Positions 1 through 9,306 are shown, counted from the first letter of the stretch. The stretch: DNA of 64,000 nt from Caballeronia glebae (GCF_001545035.1 NZ_FCOJ02000031.1:23925-87924), one strand, 5' to 3'. Numbers and translations are program-made. The notes: a model not told the origin generated them from the sequence alone.

Positions 1-667
1 GACGGGCATCCAGACCGTCTATAAAAGCGCCGTGTCGACCGTCTGCGAATCACACTTTGTAGAGAAGCCACGAACGAGAGATCGGCCGGCGACGCCGCAT
101 GAGCGTCAACCTGCCAGGGGACACGAGCGGTAGTGGAGGCTCCTGGGAGTGGATCTCAAAATACAGGAGCGGCGTGCAGGAAATAGGGCGAACCCCTGCA
201 CGCCGAACCGGCAATTCGGCTGGGTCAAGCAGCCGACGACGGTTACCGTCAGTATCGCCGGGCGGCTCGCAATCACAGAGCGGTACCGCACACTTTTCGA
301 TCAACCTGTCCAACATCACAGGCGCGGGCCTTAGACTATCCGCCCGCGGAGCCCGTGCACGATTTTCCGCAGTGGATTCGTACGAGACGCGCGAGTGTCC
401 TTCTGACGACAGTGCCCACGCGCTCGTTCAGATGTAGGTGAATCAGACCGTACCGGCTATGAAGAGTTCTTCGGGGCGTGGACGCGGTGGCCGCTTCATC
501 TTGCATCAGGCTGCGGTAGCCTCGAGAGAACCGCGAGGGGTTCTTCCTGCCTGCCGCACCGCTCGCTCGTCGCGTGGGCGCCACGACCCAGGCCCGCGAT
601 TCTTCTGCATCATGGCGCGTTAAAATCTGGCGGTAGGCCGCCATCGAAGTCCGACGGCTTCATGAAA
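1..667. other. stretch without a convincing gene
   Basis: Open frames exist on both strands but all overlap one another, have Arg/Ser-rich shadow-like composition and lack ribosome binding sites. No family is recognised and no RNA gene is seen. Confidence 0.5.
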
Positions 668-856
668 CTATGAAGCACGCACCTCAACCCTGTCCGGGCA
701 CATACCGGTTTCACGAATCGCCTGCTCCACCTCCGTAGGCGAGGCACACCCCGAAAGCCAACCAAGATCCTCGTTGCCGATCATTAGTCGCCCCGCCCAT
801 TGTCCGTTCGGCGTTTGATAGATTCGAAGGATAAGGGGTTCAAACGAATCTTTCAT
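668..856 (-). CDS. small hypothetical protein (62 aa)
   Basis: Acidic 62-residue protein with a balanced amino-acid composition, unlike the shadow frames around it. It reads as a small folded domain (ILRIYQTPNGQWAG near the start, then CASPTEVEQAIRETG). A purine-rich GAGAGAG lies just upstream of the ATG on the minus strand. I do not recognise a named family, although similar short proteins are common in Burkholderia. There are no membrane segments or cysteine motifs. It stands alone, with no operon partner. Confidence 0.5.
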   Translation of the reverse strand: MKDSFEPLILRIYQTPNGQWAGRLMIGNEDLGWLSGCASPTEVEQAIRETGMCPDRVEVRAS

Positions 857-951
857 GGGCCTCTCTCCATGCGCCGTAGCGGCTCTGGCTTATGTATGAA
901 GAAAGTAGCTGAACCTGATTCATATGTCCAGGGTCCTGTCGAGCCTCACGA

Positions 952-1078
952 ATTCGTGGAAGGCCGTCAACGATCCGGTGATGATCAAGCGGGAGCGGCG
1001 ATCAAGATCGAGCGCCTTACCGGCTGAGCTGCGGCGCAAGCTGCGTGGTGAACTCGATGCGGGCCGGCCGAAGCGGGG
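952..1078 (+). pseudogene. tyrosine recombinase (integrase) fragment
   Basis: The stretch encoding SWKAVNDPVMIKRERR and then LPAELRRKLRGELD matches, at base and protein level, part of the integrase at 15268-17324 (NPWKAVNDPMVVKRERP, LPADLWRKLRGELD). There is an internal frame slip after the RERR segment and no catalytic domain follows, so it is a dead remnant of a sister copy. It shows that this integrase type inserted at least twice in the region. Confidence 0.75.
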
Positions 1079-1167
1079 GCGCGCCGGGCTGCGAATCAGC
1101 CTCTGGCGTGCAGTGGCCCGATGGCCAGGAAGTCAAAAACTCCGACCGACGCCGTCGTCGGACGGTG

Positions 1168-1503
1168 ATGGATTGGTGGGCAATCGCGCGGGCGAACCAA
1201 CTTAACTACCACCCGAACTTCGATGATGTCGCGCAGACATTCGTGAAGAGCCAACCGAGCGATCGGGTCAGCTGTGCTGGACCAGGGAAACCGCTACGCG
1301 CGAGCCAGCAGCAAGAGAACCGGATCTTGCAAGCCATCGCCGAGCGGGGCTATAAGCCCAGATGTCTTCCCCAAACCGTCCGGGCAGAAATCAGGGCATG
1401 CCTGCTGGTTGGATGCCTCACAAGCAACGCCTTTGGAAAGGCACGGGGTCAATTGCGCGACGGCAAACAGATTGCGTATGAGATCGACGAGCCCCCAAAA
1501 TAG
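1168..1503 (+). CDS. hypothetical protein (111 aa)
   Basis: Begins at the ATG encoding MDWWAIARANQL, just after the integrase remnant, and runs to a TAG. Composition is mixed, with a C-terminal GKARGQLRDGKQIAYEIDEPP that looks like a genuine protein tail. No family is recognised. The frame is open further upstream, but that part lies in the integrase debris, so the internal ATG was chosen. It may be a fragment of a larger gene. Confidence 0.35.
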   Translation: MDWWAIARANQLNYHPNFDDVAQTFVKSQPSDRVSCAGPGKPLRASQQQENRILQAIAERGYKPRCLPQTVRAEIRACLLVGCLTSNAFGKARGQLRDGKQIAYEIDEPPK

Positions 1504-2079
1504 CTGACGACGGTTAGCACATCGAAGGCATTCCGCGGGGCAAGCCGTCGCTCAACGGCCGGCGCGGGTTCGAACTTCCGGGAGGCCCGCTGCTCAACAT
1601 ACTCAGAACCGAAATATGGCCAGGTATTGCCAGGGCGCCGCGTTTCTGCCATCTATCACACGCGAAGACACGGCGCTGCTGTCCGGATCCTCGTTCTCAA
1701 TGAGGATGGTCGATTCGTCTCGTTAGGTGCCTGCGCGTTTTTGCCAACGAAGACGGCGCGGTGGATTTGCGGTTCGCGTCGCGACCGTGTTCATTGACGG
1801 CGACGAACTGCTGTCGCTTCTCGCGATAACGATAAGCACCCAAACCACGTCGTCGTGGGAGTAGGACCGGCGTTTTCGAAAAGAGGTGGGCAAAGGGTCC
1901 GCTGTAACCCAGATCAACGTCTTGCCCGGCGCGAGGAGGTAGCGGCGGCGCCCGGTTCACGGCTGTGATCTGATGGTTGCTGCGCCACACTTCCGCTCAA
2001 TCGGCTGAAGGAAGGAGTTTGGCTCCGAGGCACGTTGGATGCTTGCGTAAAGCTACGAAGCGCAATTTACGAGACAGCC
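1504..2079. other. stretch without a supported gene
   Basis: A short plus-strand stretch near 1640-1790 (reading ILVLNEDGRFVSLGACAF) looks protein-like but is out of frame with anything upstream or downstream. It may be debris of a lost gene. No RNA, repeat or clear promoter is visible. Confidence 0.35.
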
Positions 2080-2331
2080 ATGAATTCCATCCGGACTCTG
2101 TTAAGCGTCGTGCTTTTTGCTGCGAGCGCGGGCGCAATAGCACAAAACACTTCCAACGCTCCGTCACCAGCGACTCAGCGCGGCACGCCGACAGGCCAAG
2201 CAGCTCAGCCTGCCCCAACCGGCGGGAGCAGCGCCCCCACGCTGATGCAGCAACGGGAGAAGGGCATGTCGCCGGACGGCGCGTCGGGGCCGGACGCGAA
2301 CGCGAAGGCGACAGGCAAGATAAAGCAATAA
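2080..2331 (+). CDS. small secreted/periplasmic protein (83 aa)
   Basis: The ATG at 2080 opens a clear signal peptide: MNSIRTLLSVVLFAASAGA with an AIA-Q cleavage site. A short Ser/Pro/Ala/Gly/Gln-rich, probably disordered mature part of about 60 residues follows. The in-frame ATG further upstream would place charged residues before the signal, so it is rejected. No domain is recognised; such exported low-complexity proteins are common in Burkholderia. Confidence 0.6.
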   Translation: MNSIRTLLSVVLFAASAGAIAQNTSNAPSPATQRGTPTGQAAQPAPTGGSSAPTLMQQREKGMSPDGASGPDANAKATGKIKQ

Positions 2332-2438
2332 ACCGCTCCACCTGCGCGCTAGGATGAACCGCTAGGCAGACAGCCGCAGCGAGGCGGCGCCTAGGAACTG
2401 ACGCAGCGCAATCCGCGCAAAGCGGCGAAGGGGTATGG

Positions 2439-2846
2439 ATGGCTTCCGTGTTGCTCGTCGATGACGACATGGGATGGCTGGGTTCGCTTGGCGTCGCGAT
2501 CGCGGCGGAAGGTTATGTCGTCCGAACCGCGAGTGACGGCAAGCACGCGCTAGCGCTTGCGAAAGCTGCACCGCCGGACGTTGTCGTGACCGACTGTGCG
2601 ATGCCCGGCCTTAATGGCGTGGGATTAATCCGGGTGATGCTCGCTGAGCCGAAACTTGCACACATCCCGGTAATTCTCATCTCCGATTCTCGACGACGCC
2701 CGAGCGTCCGGTGTGCCTGCTTCATGAGCAAGCCGTTCCCCGTGCTTGCGCTGCTTCGTCAGTTGAAAGTGGTCGAGAGACGGCAACCTGGGAGCCAGCA
2801 TTCAATGCTGAGGGCTGCTGTCAGCCGTTTCACACGCATACGTTAG
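2439..2846 (+). CDS. single-domain response regulator (CheY-like receiver)
   Basis: A receiver domain fills the first 110 or so residues: acidic cluster VDDD near residue 8, phospho-acceptor Asp in VVVTDCAMPGLNG near residue 53, and the conserved Lys in FMSKPFP. The switch Ser/Thr region reads ILISDSRR. There is no output domain; the last 25 residues are basic and unrelated. It would be phosphorylated by a histidine kinase and act through protein contacts. No kinase is adjacent; the nearest is the hybrid kinase at 5190. The region between the switch and the Lys is shorter than usual, so one small internal deletion is possible. Confidence 0.75.
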   Translation: MASVLLVDDDMGWLGSLGVAIAAEGYVVRTASDGKHALALAKAAPPDVVVTDCAMPGLNGVGLIRVMLAEPKLAHIPVILISDSRRRPSVRCACFMSKPFPVLALLRQLKVVERRQPGSQHSMLRAAVSRFTRIR

Positions 2847-2904
2847 GACAGGACATCTACTCCGTCAGGCCCGCGACCGGCCATGGCTAGGACACCGCCG
2901 CGGC

Positions 2905-2938
2905 ACCTTGCGCGTGCGCGCATGCGCGCATGCGCGCT
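2905..2938. repeat. alternating purine-pyrimidine tract
   Basis: From 2909 to 2936 the bases alternate strictly pyrimidine-purine (units of CG, TG and CA), including two copies of GCGCGCATGC. This is the classic composition for left-handed Z-DNA. It lies in a gene-free gap between the receiver gene and the next hypothetical gene. Confidence 0.6.
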
Positions 2939-3093
2939 ACGGGCGTTGATCGCGCCGCAGTGGATCCCGTGCACGCGCGTCGTGCTTCGTCGGCACGACG
3001 TCCACCCATAGCCGTTCATTGCTCCTGGGGGTGCGCAAGCGATCGAGGTACGCCTTTTGCATCGCTCGTCTGCTTGCAACCCGGACGACCAAC

Positions 3094-3405
3094 ATGAAGG
3101 CCACCATAATCGCTCACGAATCTCCTCCTGCGGACGCATCGGTGGAGATTCACCGATTCAAATTCCTGCTGGACGACGGTACTACGTCTCCAATTGCGGA
3201 GACCATCTCTCTGCGCACAGCACGGGTGATTGTGGAGAACCTGGAGGACGGCAACGCTTTCATCAAGATGCTTCGAACGATTGTGAAGGCACAGCCGGCC
3301 GAGTACGACGACTTGGTCGGTCGGATCTTTCCCGATCATTACAAACATTCTTCCAATGGCGGACATCCGACGCGGGGATGTGACGGCACGTCCCCGATCT
3401 CATAG
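3094..3405 (+). CDS. hypothetical protein (103 aa)
   Basis: The start at the internal ATG (MKATIIAHESPP) is preferred over the upstream in-frame codons, which give an Arg-rich non-native leader. The protein is soluble, mixed alpha/beta by appearance, and carries FLLDDGTTSPIAETISLRTA followed by a helix-rich second half. No known family is recognised. The last 20 residues after the HYKHSSNGG segment look less conserved. Confidence 0.5.
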   Translation: MKATIIAHESPPADASVEIHRFKFLLDDGTTSPIAETISLRTARVIVENLEDGNAFIKMLRTIVKAQPAEYDDLVGRIFPDHYKHSSNGGHPTRGCDGTSPIS

Positions 3406-3553
3406 CTTCATAGACCGGTAATGCGTGAGAGGGCCGACGTCTTTTCTTGGTTTTCACCGTGATGCCCTCGGTTTCCTAGTCGGGATCACCATCTCGCTAG
3501 TAGAGGTGACCGCGGCGACTCGGGTCTATCGGACTCAGACTTAATGGAGGCCC

Positions 3554-4126
3554 ATGATGAATGAAAAAGCCCCCTTTCCCGACGCCGCGCCCATGGACAC
3601 CGTCCCTTCGACGTCCAGTCCAGGCTATGCGAAAGCGCATCGTGTCACGCGAGCGTTCGATGCCTTCGCGAGCGCCGTCACGCGCTGGGCGGGGTCGCCC
3701 GTCGCATTCGGGGTGGCCGTCATTGCCATCGTGGTATGGCTCGTGTCCGGTCCCGTCTTCAAGTTTTCCGATGGGTGGCAACTGGTCATCAACACCGGCA
3801 CGACGATCATCACCTTTCTGATGGTGTTTCTCATCCAGCAGAGCGCGAACAAGGACAGCGTCGCCCTTCACTTGAAGCTGAACGAACTGCTCGCCTCCAA
3901 CAAGCGGGCAAGCAACCAGCTGATCGGCATCGAGGACGCGACTGAAGATGAGTTGCGCGAGCTCGCCGCCGCCTATCTGCAACTGGCGGAGGAGCGGAAT
4001 TGCGATGGCACCCAGGCATTGCGCGTCGACGACGGTGCGGCCGCGGAAATTGCGCGCCGTCTAGCGAATGCCCAGGCGAGGACCACGGACAAGCACGCAG
4101 GGGGCGAACGCGTCGACGCGAAATAA
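3554..4126 (+). CDS. low-affinity iron permease family membrane protein
   Basis: About 190 residues with the layout of the low-affinity Fe permease family (Pfam PF04120): a polar N-terminus, a first membrane segment around VAFGVAVIAIVVWLVSG, a second around TTIITFLMVFLIQQS followed by the family-typical NKDS motif, then a cytoplasmic helix of KLNELL type and a polar tail. GGAGG lies just upstream; either of two adjacent ATGs (3554 or 3557) could be used, and 3557 has the better spacing. Bacterial members are short and their transport role is poorly tested, so iron transport is only the family name. Confidence 0.75.
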   Translation: MMNEKAPFPDAAPMDTVPSTSSPGYAKAHRVTRAFDAFASAVTRWAGSPVAFGVAVIAIVVWLVSGPVFKFSDGWQLVINTGTTIITFLMVFLIQQSANKDSVALHLKLNELLASNKRASNQLIGIEDATEDELRELAAAYLQLAEERNCDGTQALRVDDGAAAEIARRLANAQARTTDKHAGGERVDAK

Positions 4127-4383
4127 GGCGGAAATTGGCCGGACTCACCCCGTCGACTTCGCTTCTTGATGTTTGCGACAGGTGAAACTGAAGCGAGTTG
4201 CCATGCGTCGGCGGGTGCACTGTCCGACGCACGAGAAACCGCCAGATTCGCGAGAACAATTCATCGTGGTCCTCGTACGTGCTTTCTGAGCAGCCTGCTC
4301 AGGGTGATATTGTGTCAAATATGCCGGACCGATCTCCGCCACGTAAGTCGTCGCGCGCCCGCCACCTTCTGCCTTCTTCTCAA

Positions 4384-5187
4384 ATGAACGTCATCAAGCG
4401 CAATAACCTGCACGTCGTCGGCGATGGCCCGATGACAATGGTTTTCTCTCACGGCTTCGGTTGCGACCAGTCGATGTGGCGGTATGTTGCGCCGACATTC
4501 GAGAGTCGATACCGGACGGTGTTGTTCGATCTCGTTGGAAGCGGCGGGTCGCATCTTGCAAGCTATGATTTTGCGAAGTACAGCTCGCTGAACGGCTATG
4601 TGGACGACATACTTGAGATACTCGCTGAAGTCGAGGCACCGCCGGTCGTCTTCGTGGGCCACTCGGTCAGCGCGATGATCGGCATGCTTGCGGCGATCAA
4701 AGCGCCGGAGCGATTCGCCGCCAACGTGATGGTCGGGCCGTCACCGTCGTTTATTAACGATGGTGCATACCCGGGCGGTTTTGCGCGCGCGGACATCGAG
4801 GAATTGCTCGAAACGTTGGAGAACAATTTTCTGGGCTGGTCCAGCACGATGGCGCCCGCGATCATGGGCGCGCCCGAACAGCCGCAACTCAGTGAAGAGC
4901 TCGTCAACAGCTTCTGCCGGACCGATCCCGAGATCGCGCGACATTTTGCGCGCGTGACCTTCCTGGCCGATCATCGCGCGGAGATGTCACGTGTCACGAC
5001 GCCGACGCTGATTGTGCAGTCCAATGACGATTTCCTAGCGCCGGTTTCCGTCGGAGAGTACATGCACCGACATATCCCGGGCAGCCGCCTCGCCATCGTC
5101 AAGAATATTGGACATTGCCCGCACTTGAGCGCTCCGGGCGCCAGCGTCGACGCCATCGAGTCTTTCCTGCATGAGACAGGACTCTGA
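4384..5187 (+). CDS. RsbQ-like alpha/beta hydrolase
   Basis: A 267-residue alpha/beta hydrolase. The sequence closely follows RsbQ of Bacillus subtilis as I remember it: HGFGCDQSMW near residue 23, LFDLVGSGGS, nucleophile Ser94 in VGHSVSAMIG, Asp216 in SNDDFLAP and His244 in NIGHCPHLS. RsbQ is the partner hydrolase that makes the PAS-containing phosphatase RsbP responsive to energy stress. Here the stop is followed after 2 bp by a PAS hybrid histidine kinase, so the hydrolase probably makes or delivers a small hydrophobic ligand for that PAS domain. The start was taken at MNVIKRNN, which matches the family N-terminus; no strong ribosome binding site is seen and the frame is open upstream. Confidence 0.85.
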   Translation: MNVIKRNNLHVVGDGPMTMVFSHGFGCDQSMWRYVAPTFESRYRTVLFDLVGSGGSHLASYDFAKYSSLNGYVDDILEILAEVEAPPVVFVGHSVSAMIGMLAAIKAPERFAANVMVGPSPSFINDGAYPGGFARADIEELLETLENNFLGWSSTMAPAIMGAPEQPQLSEELVNSFCRTDPEIARHFARVTFLADHRAEMSRVTTPTLIVQSNDDFLAPVSVGEYMHRHIPGSRLAIVKNIGHCPHLSAPGASVDAIESFLHETGL

Positions 5188-5189
5188 TC

Positions 5190-6770
5190 ATGCATGAGCT
5201 GCACCGAAGCGTATCCGACTTCAGAGCAGCGTATGACCGCGCGCCCTGCGGGCTTTTTACGGCGACGGCAGGCGGGAAAATCCTCCAAGCGAACCGAACG
5301 TTTTGTGAATGGCTCGGATTCTCAGCAACAGAGCTGGTTGGGCACCGCACCTTTCTCGACCTGCTGACGATGGGCGGAAAGATTTTTCTCCAAACCCATC
5401 TCTCGCCGCTGCTGCAGGTGCAGCGCTCCGTGGCGGAAGTCAAACTCGATATGCGTCGCCAGGATGGGGCGGTCGTCCCGATGATGGTGAACGTGTGCCG
5501 GGTGACCGAAGGCGGTGTTGAGCTTGACGAGTTCGCCGTCATGGTCATGGGCGACCGGCATAAATACGAGCGCGAGCTGGTCGCCGCACGGAGCCGCTCA
5601 GACGAAGCCCTGAAAGCCAAGGAGACGGCGGAACTTGCGCTGAAACTCGCCGACCGTCGTAAGGACGAATTTCTCGCGACGCTCGCTCACGAGCTCCGCA
5701 CGCCCTTCAGTGCGATGCGTTCAGCCATCGACCTGCTTTCGCGTCAGCCGAGCTTATCGGCTGACACGGTTTGGCCGTTGGAGATGCTCGATCGGCAACT
5801 CGATCAAGCCACGCGCCTCGCTGATGATCTGTTAGACGTCTCTCGCATCGCCGAAGGAAAGATCGAGATCAAAAAAACGCGCGTCGAGATCGGCGCGATC
5901 ATTCATGAGGTCGTTGAAAGCACCCGCGCTCGCCAGGCTGGGTCTGAGTCCTCGCACGAGTTCGACGTACGCCTTCCAGATGGTCCCCTTTTCCTGTCAG
6001 CGGATTCGGTTCGGCTCGCACAGATCGTTCAAAACCTGCTCAACAACGCTTTCCGTTATACGCCATCGGGCGGAAAGATCGGGCTCTTGGTGACCCGGCA
6101 GGGCGACGACGTCGTGATCACCGTAGGCGACAGCGGCATCGGCATCTCGCATGAGGACCTGACGACGATTTTTACTATGTTTGCGCAGGTCCCGTCGGGC
6201 CACGGACGTTCGAAGGACGGTCTTGGCATCGGCCTGGCGCTCGTACGGGCGCTCGTCCAACTTCACGACGGGCAGTTGACAGCAGCAAGCGAAGGACCGG
6301 GAAAAGGAAGCACATTTGAAGTTCGGCTTCCGGCCCTCCGTGCTGACCACGCTTCGTCGGTGGAAGAGACCCGTCTCTCCGCGGCCAATCAATCGCTTTC
6401 AGCGCCATCGAAACAGCGCCGGGTGCTGGTAGTGGACGACAGCGAAGATGCCGCAGCCAGTCTCGCGCTCTTGCTTCAAGCGGAAGGCCATACAGTGGAA
6501 ACAGCGAGCTGTGGCCTGGATGCTCTACGCTTGGAGGATGCGTTCCATCCCGATGCGGTTATTCTGGACCTTGGCTTACCCGATATCGATGGGACGGAGG
6601 TGGCGCGAAGGATCCGCTCCAGGCGCGGATCGGACGTGATGCTTATCGCGCTCACAGGGTGGCAGGCAGAGGTAGAGCTGAACCCGGAAGAAAATCCCCT
6701 CGACGCCTACTTCGTCAAGCCGGCGAACATCAGCGAGCTTCTCGACAAGCTAGCGAACAAGACAAAGTAA
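5190..6770 (+). CDS. PAS - histidine kinase - receiver hybrid sensor kinase
   Basis: 526 residues. A PAS domain spans about 10-120, followed by a coiled-coil linker of about 125-160. The HisKA domain has its phospho-acceptor His167 in HELRTPFSAM. The HATPase domain shows N-box QNLLNNA near 281, DSGIGI near 314 and GLGIGLALV near 344. The C-terminal receiver (about 410-525) has VVDDSED, phospho-acceptor Asp460 in ILDLGLPD, Thr489 and Lys510 in YFVKP. There are no membrane segments, so this is a cytoplasmic sensor. It is surely co-transcribed with the RsbQ-like hydrolase just before it. The output partner is not in the operon; phosphotransfer from the receiver to a separate phosphotransfer protein is one possibility. 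Confidence 0.9.
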   Translation: MHELHRSVSDFRAAYDRAPCGLFTATAGGKILQANRTFCEWLGFSATELVGHRTFLDLLTMGGKIFLQTHLSPLLQVQRSVAEVKLDMRRQDGAVVPMMVNVCRVTEGGVELDEFAVMVMGDRHKYERELVAARSRSDEALKAKETAELALKLADRRKDEFLATLAHELRTPFSAMRSAIDLLSRQPSLSADTVWPLEMLDRQLDQATRLADDLLDVSRIAEGKIEIKKTRVEIGAIIHEVVESTRARQAGSESSHEFDVRLPDGPLFLSADSVRLAQIVQNLLNNAFRYTPSGGKIGLLVTRQGDDVVITVGDSGIGISHEDLTTIFTMFAQVPSGHGRSKDGLGIGLALVRALVQLHDGQLTAASEGPGKGSTFEVRLPALRADHASSVEETRLSAANQSLSAPSKQRRVLVVDDSEDAAASLALLLQAEGHTVETASCGLDALRLEDAFHPDAVILDLGLPDIDGTEVARRIRSRRGSDVMLIALTGWQAEVELNPEENPLDAYFVKPANISELLDKLANKTK

Positions 6771-7366
6771 CCCTCGCGTCTTTCGGTGGTGCACGACTTG
6801 CTGATTCCGCGCGCGCAATCCGGATTGCTTGAGCACAAGCGGCTCGGCGCAGTCGCCGCCGGTGTTCGTGCACCGTCAACTGTACGCCTTCTCCGAGCCG
6901 CTGGTCTGGAAACGGCCTCACTACCGTAAGCACACCACATGACGGTCTGGAAGACCACACGCCTTTGGGGGAAGCTCCAAAGTAGCTATAGCGCCGCTCG
7001 AGATAATGATTATACGGCTATCGTTCGTACGACAGATCAAATCCCGCGAGGTCTTGTCGTCGTGTGGGATACAACCAATTGCTGCTGCGAACTCACAAAG
7101 CGAACCGTCGCACCATCGAGTTCTGCGCGCGCAATGGTTTCCGTCCGGACAGTCACCTATCCAGCGTCTCTTGTAAGGTTGACCGAAGCTCATTCAAAAA
7201 GGCACTCACGACTCCGATCGCGCAGTTCACGTAGTGGGCAGCGGTGCATCCGGAGGGACCAGTTCGCGACAGAGGCTCCGATCACGCGGCTCGCCGACTG
7301 TGCCTGCGATTCGGATCGGCAGATCAGTGTGCAAGTGCCGTGGGTTGCGTCGCGGCGGCGGGTGGA
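6771..7366. other. gap without a supported gene
   Basis: Several overlapping short frames are present on both strands, none with family resemblance or good start signals. No repeats or RNA genes are seen. Confidence 0.4.
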
Positions 7367-7639
7367 CTAACGACCGCCCAAGCGACCATAAATCACTTCA
7401 TGCAGCTTGAACATCGCGATCTTCAGCTCGCCTGCTTCGATGAGCGAACGAGCGGTAAGGATAAGATCGGCGTCGAAGGGATCAGGAGCGACGACCTGTT
7501 CGGCTTCGCTCGTGAGCCGGAGTACGTCCGCCTCGAGCAAGTCGAGGTAACTGCCCGTCCCGTACCGGTTGAGCTCATTGATGAGCATGGTCCAGCGATC
7601 AATCAGATGATTCACCGTTTGCTGGGAAAGGCTTTCCAT
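7367..7639 (-). CDS. hypothetical helical protein (90 aa)
   Basis: Starts at the ATG encoding MESLSQQTVNHLIDRW; the longer upstream frame adds an unlikely Arg/Pro-rich leader. The product is acidic and looks all-helical, with amphipathic stretches LDLLEADVLRL and LIEAGELKIAMFKLHEVIYG. No family is recognised. It stands alone between two gene-poor gaps. Confidence 0.55.
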   Translation of the reverse strand: MESLSQQTVNHLIDRWTMLINELNRYGTGSYLDLLEADVLRLTSEAEQVVAPDPFDADLILTARSLIEAGELKIAMFKLHEVIYGRLGGR

Positions 7640-8528
7640 GAATGCTCCCCGTTGGGCGACAGCTGGTTTAGCGAACCGTAACGGGCGGTCCAAGCCGGAA
7701 ACGATGTCGTTAGGTGGGGCGCACTGGTTGCCTTGGATCTGGCGGTGCTGACTAGTCAAGTGCAGTATAGGCGTTCTGGCAAAGCCGCTCGCGAGGTGTC
7801 ACGTGGACGGCCACGCGAATATGCTCTGGCTAGGGAGACGGCCGCTCACTGCGGTGAAAGCGCTCAAGCCGGTCCGCGGCGGCAGACGGATCGCGCAGGC
7901 TGACCGAGGCGAGCTGCAGAGCGTGCAGTTGAACAGTCCGTTCGCGCAGCGAGGCCCTCTGCGCGCCGATCAGCCAGCGACTCTCAGGGGTTCCGATGCC
8001 TCGTGGCGTCAGCCAAAAATCGCCCCTGACCGGCAATCGTCGCCCGGCGAGCCCCGCGATGTTGCAGGGCGACAAAGCTCACTTATTTCAGGTGCTTAGG
8101 GAGTTACTGCCCGGGTTGTTCACAGGCTTTTCAACCGAATCTGTGGATAAGTTCAGTCGTGAGTCCCAACCTCAGACGCTTTTGGTCGGCGTGAAATTCA
8201 AGCGGTTACCGCGGGTCGCGCTCGCAGATCGTTCCACTTGCCGCTTTTCCGCTCGAAAAGAAAGACATCGCTGTCAACGACGTGCAACGCGTGCGGTAAG
8301 ACTATCGTGGACGCTCCTGACCTCATTGACACATAATGTTAGTGATCCAAATAATTGCGACCATTGGGATGGAGTTTCAGCTACGACCCCGCCGGGTCTA
8401 CACTTCAGGCGTCACGGCGGTGCTCGCATAGAACGGCTTCAACGTCGGCGCGGCCATTGCCTTCCCTTGCCGTCTCCCGCGCATAATGCCGACATGACCA
8501 GCGTAGACCGATCTCTTTAGGTGCCGAA
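7640..8528. other. gap without a supported gene
   Basis: Long frames here are shadow-like. On the minus strand, TTATCCACA (a consensus DnaA box) sits near 8143-8151 with a second TGTTCACA-like site nearby, but there is no replication gene or cluster of boxes, so it is not called an origin. Confidence 0.4.
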
Positions 8529-8681
8529 ATGATCGTGATGACAGTGGTCCTGTTGCTTCTCGGTGGAGCGCTCGTCGTTTATCTCAATGACCGGAGCGGC
8601 GAGGACAGTGGTCGACGGGGAAAAGGGGCGCGCGCTGAGGAAGCAGACAGACTCCTGAAAAGACGCGTGAACGACACGTGA
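8529..8681 (+). CDS. small membrane protein (50 aa)
   Basis: An unlisted short gene. The ATG at 8529 encodes a hydrophobic helix (MIVMTVVLLLLGGALVVYLN), followed by a highly charged Arg/Asp/Glu/Lys-rich tail ending in RRVNDT. This gives a single-pass membrane protein with a cytoplasmic-looking tail. Function unknown. Confidence 0.45.
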   Translation: MIVMTVVLLLLGGALVVYLNDRSGEDSGRRGKGARAEEADRLLKRRVNDT

Positions 8682-8697
8682 ACTTCCAGGACTGGCG

Positions 8698-9193
8698 CTA
8701 AAGCGCGCTGCCTCGCCCCCGCACGGTCGATGGCGCGACGTGCTCAATCAGGGCGAGGAGCGACCGGATCGAATCGCCTTTCCGGCAAAACGCGTCGATC
8801 TGCGCTTCTCTGCCCCGCTCGATTACCTCCGCCTCGTCCAAGGAGGTGTACGCGATGATCGGTACGTTTGCGAAGCGGCCTGAGCCGCGCATCGCCGAGG
8901 CCACGGCAAAGCCGTCACTGTCTGGCATTTCGATGTTGAGGATGACGACGTGCGGCGTCCACGCAGGTTCCGTTCGAAAGGCGGCATGTCCCCCCAACCG
9001 CGACAATCGTGCGGAAGCCTTCAGTGGCGAGCGCAGCGGCCAAGGCTTCGGCACCCGCGCTGTCATCGTCGACGATGAGCACGGCAATCGGCGGCGTAAC
9101 GCCCGCAAACGGACGAGCGTTCCATAACCCGGGAGGCGCAGCGACGCTGGGCGACATGACGGTGGGCGACATGCGTTTGAATGGGGAAGTCAT
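8698..9193 (-). pseudogene. response regulator receiver gene with a frameshift
   Basis: The N-terminal half reads VLIVDDDSAGAEALAAALA and reaches TIVAVGG in one frame. The rest continues in another frame with the phospho-acceptor Asp region replaced by VVILNIEMPDSDGFAVA, then IIAYTSLDEAEV and AFCRKG. The break falls exactly on a run of six C (plus strand 8990-8995); removing one base restores a receiver of about 165 residues. So this is either a fresh inactivation, a phase-variable tract, or a sequencing error. Even when restored, the usual Asp is Asn (ILN in place of ILD), which would block normal phosphorylation. Confidence 0.75.
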
Positions 9194-9306
9194 GCTTTCC
9201 CTGCCAGCAACGGGTATGCCCTCGCTTGGTTTGTTCGCCGGTGTGAGCCGCGGGCCAAATTAGCGGTAGGTGCCTGGGTCGAAGGAAACGTTTTCAGCTC
9301 CCGCGA

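Noticed and set aside
8143..8151. Perfect DnaA-box sequence (TTATCCACA on the minus strand)
   Set aside because: A single box with no repeat cluster, AT-rich unwinding region or replication gene near it; expected by chance at this scale.
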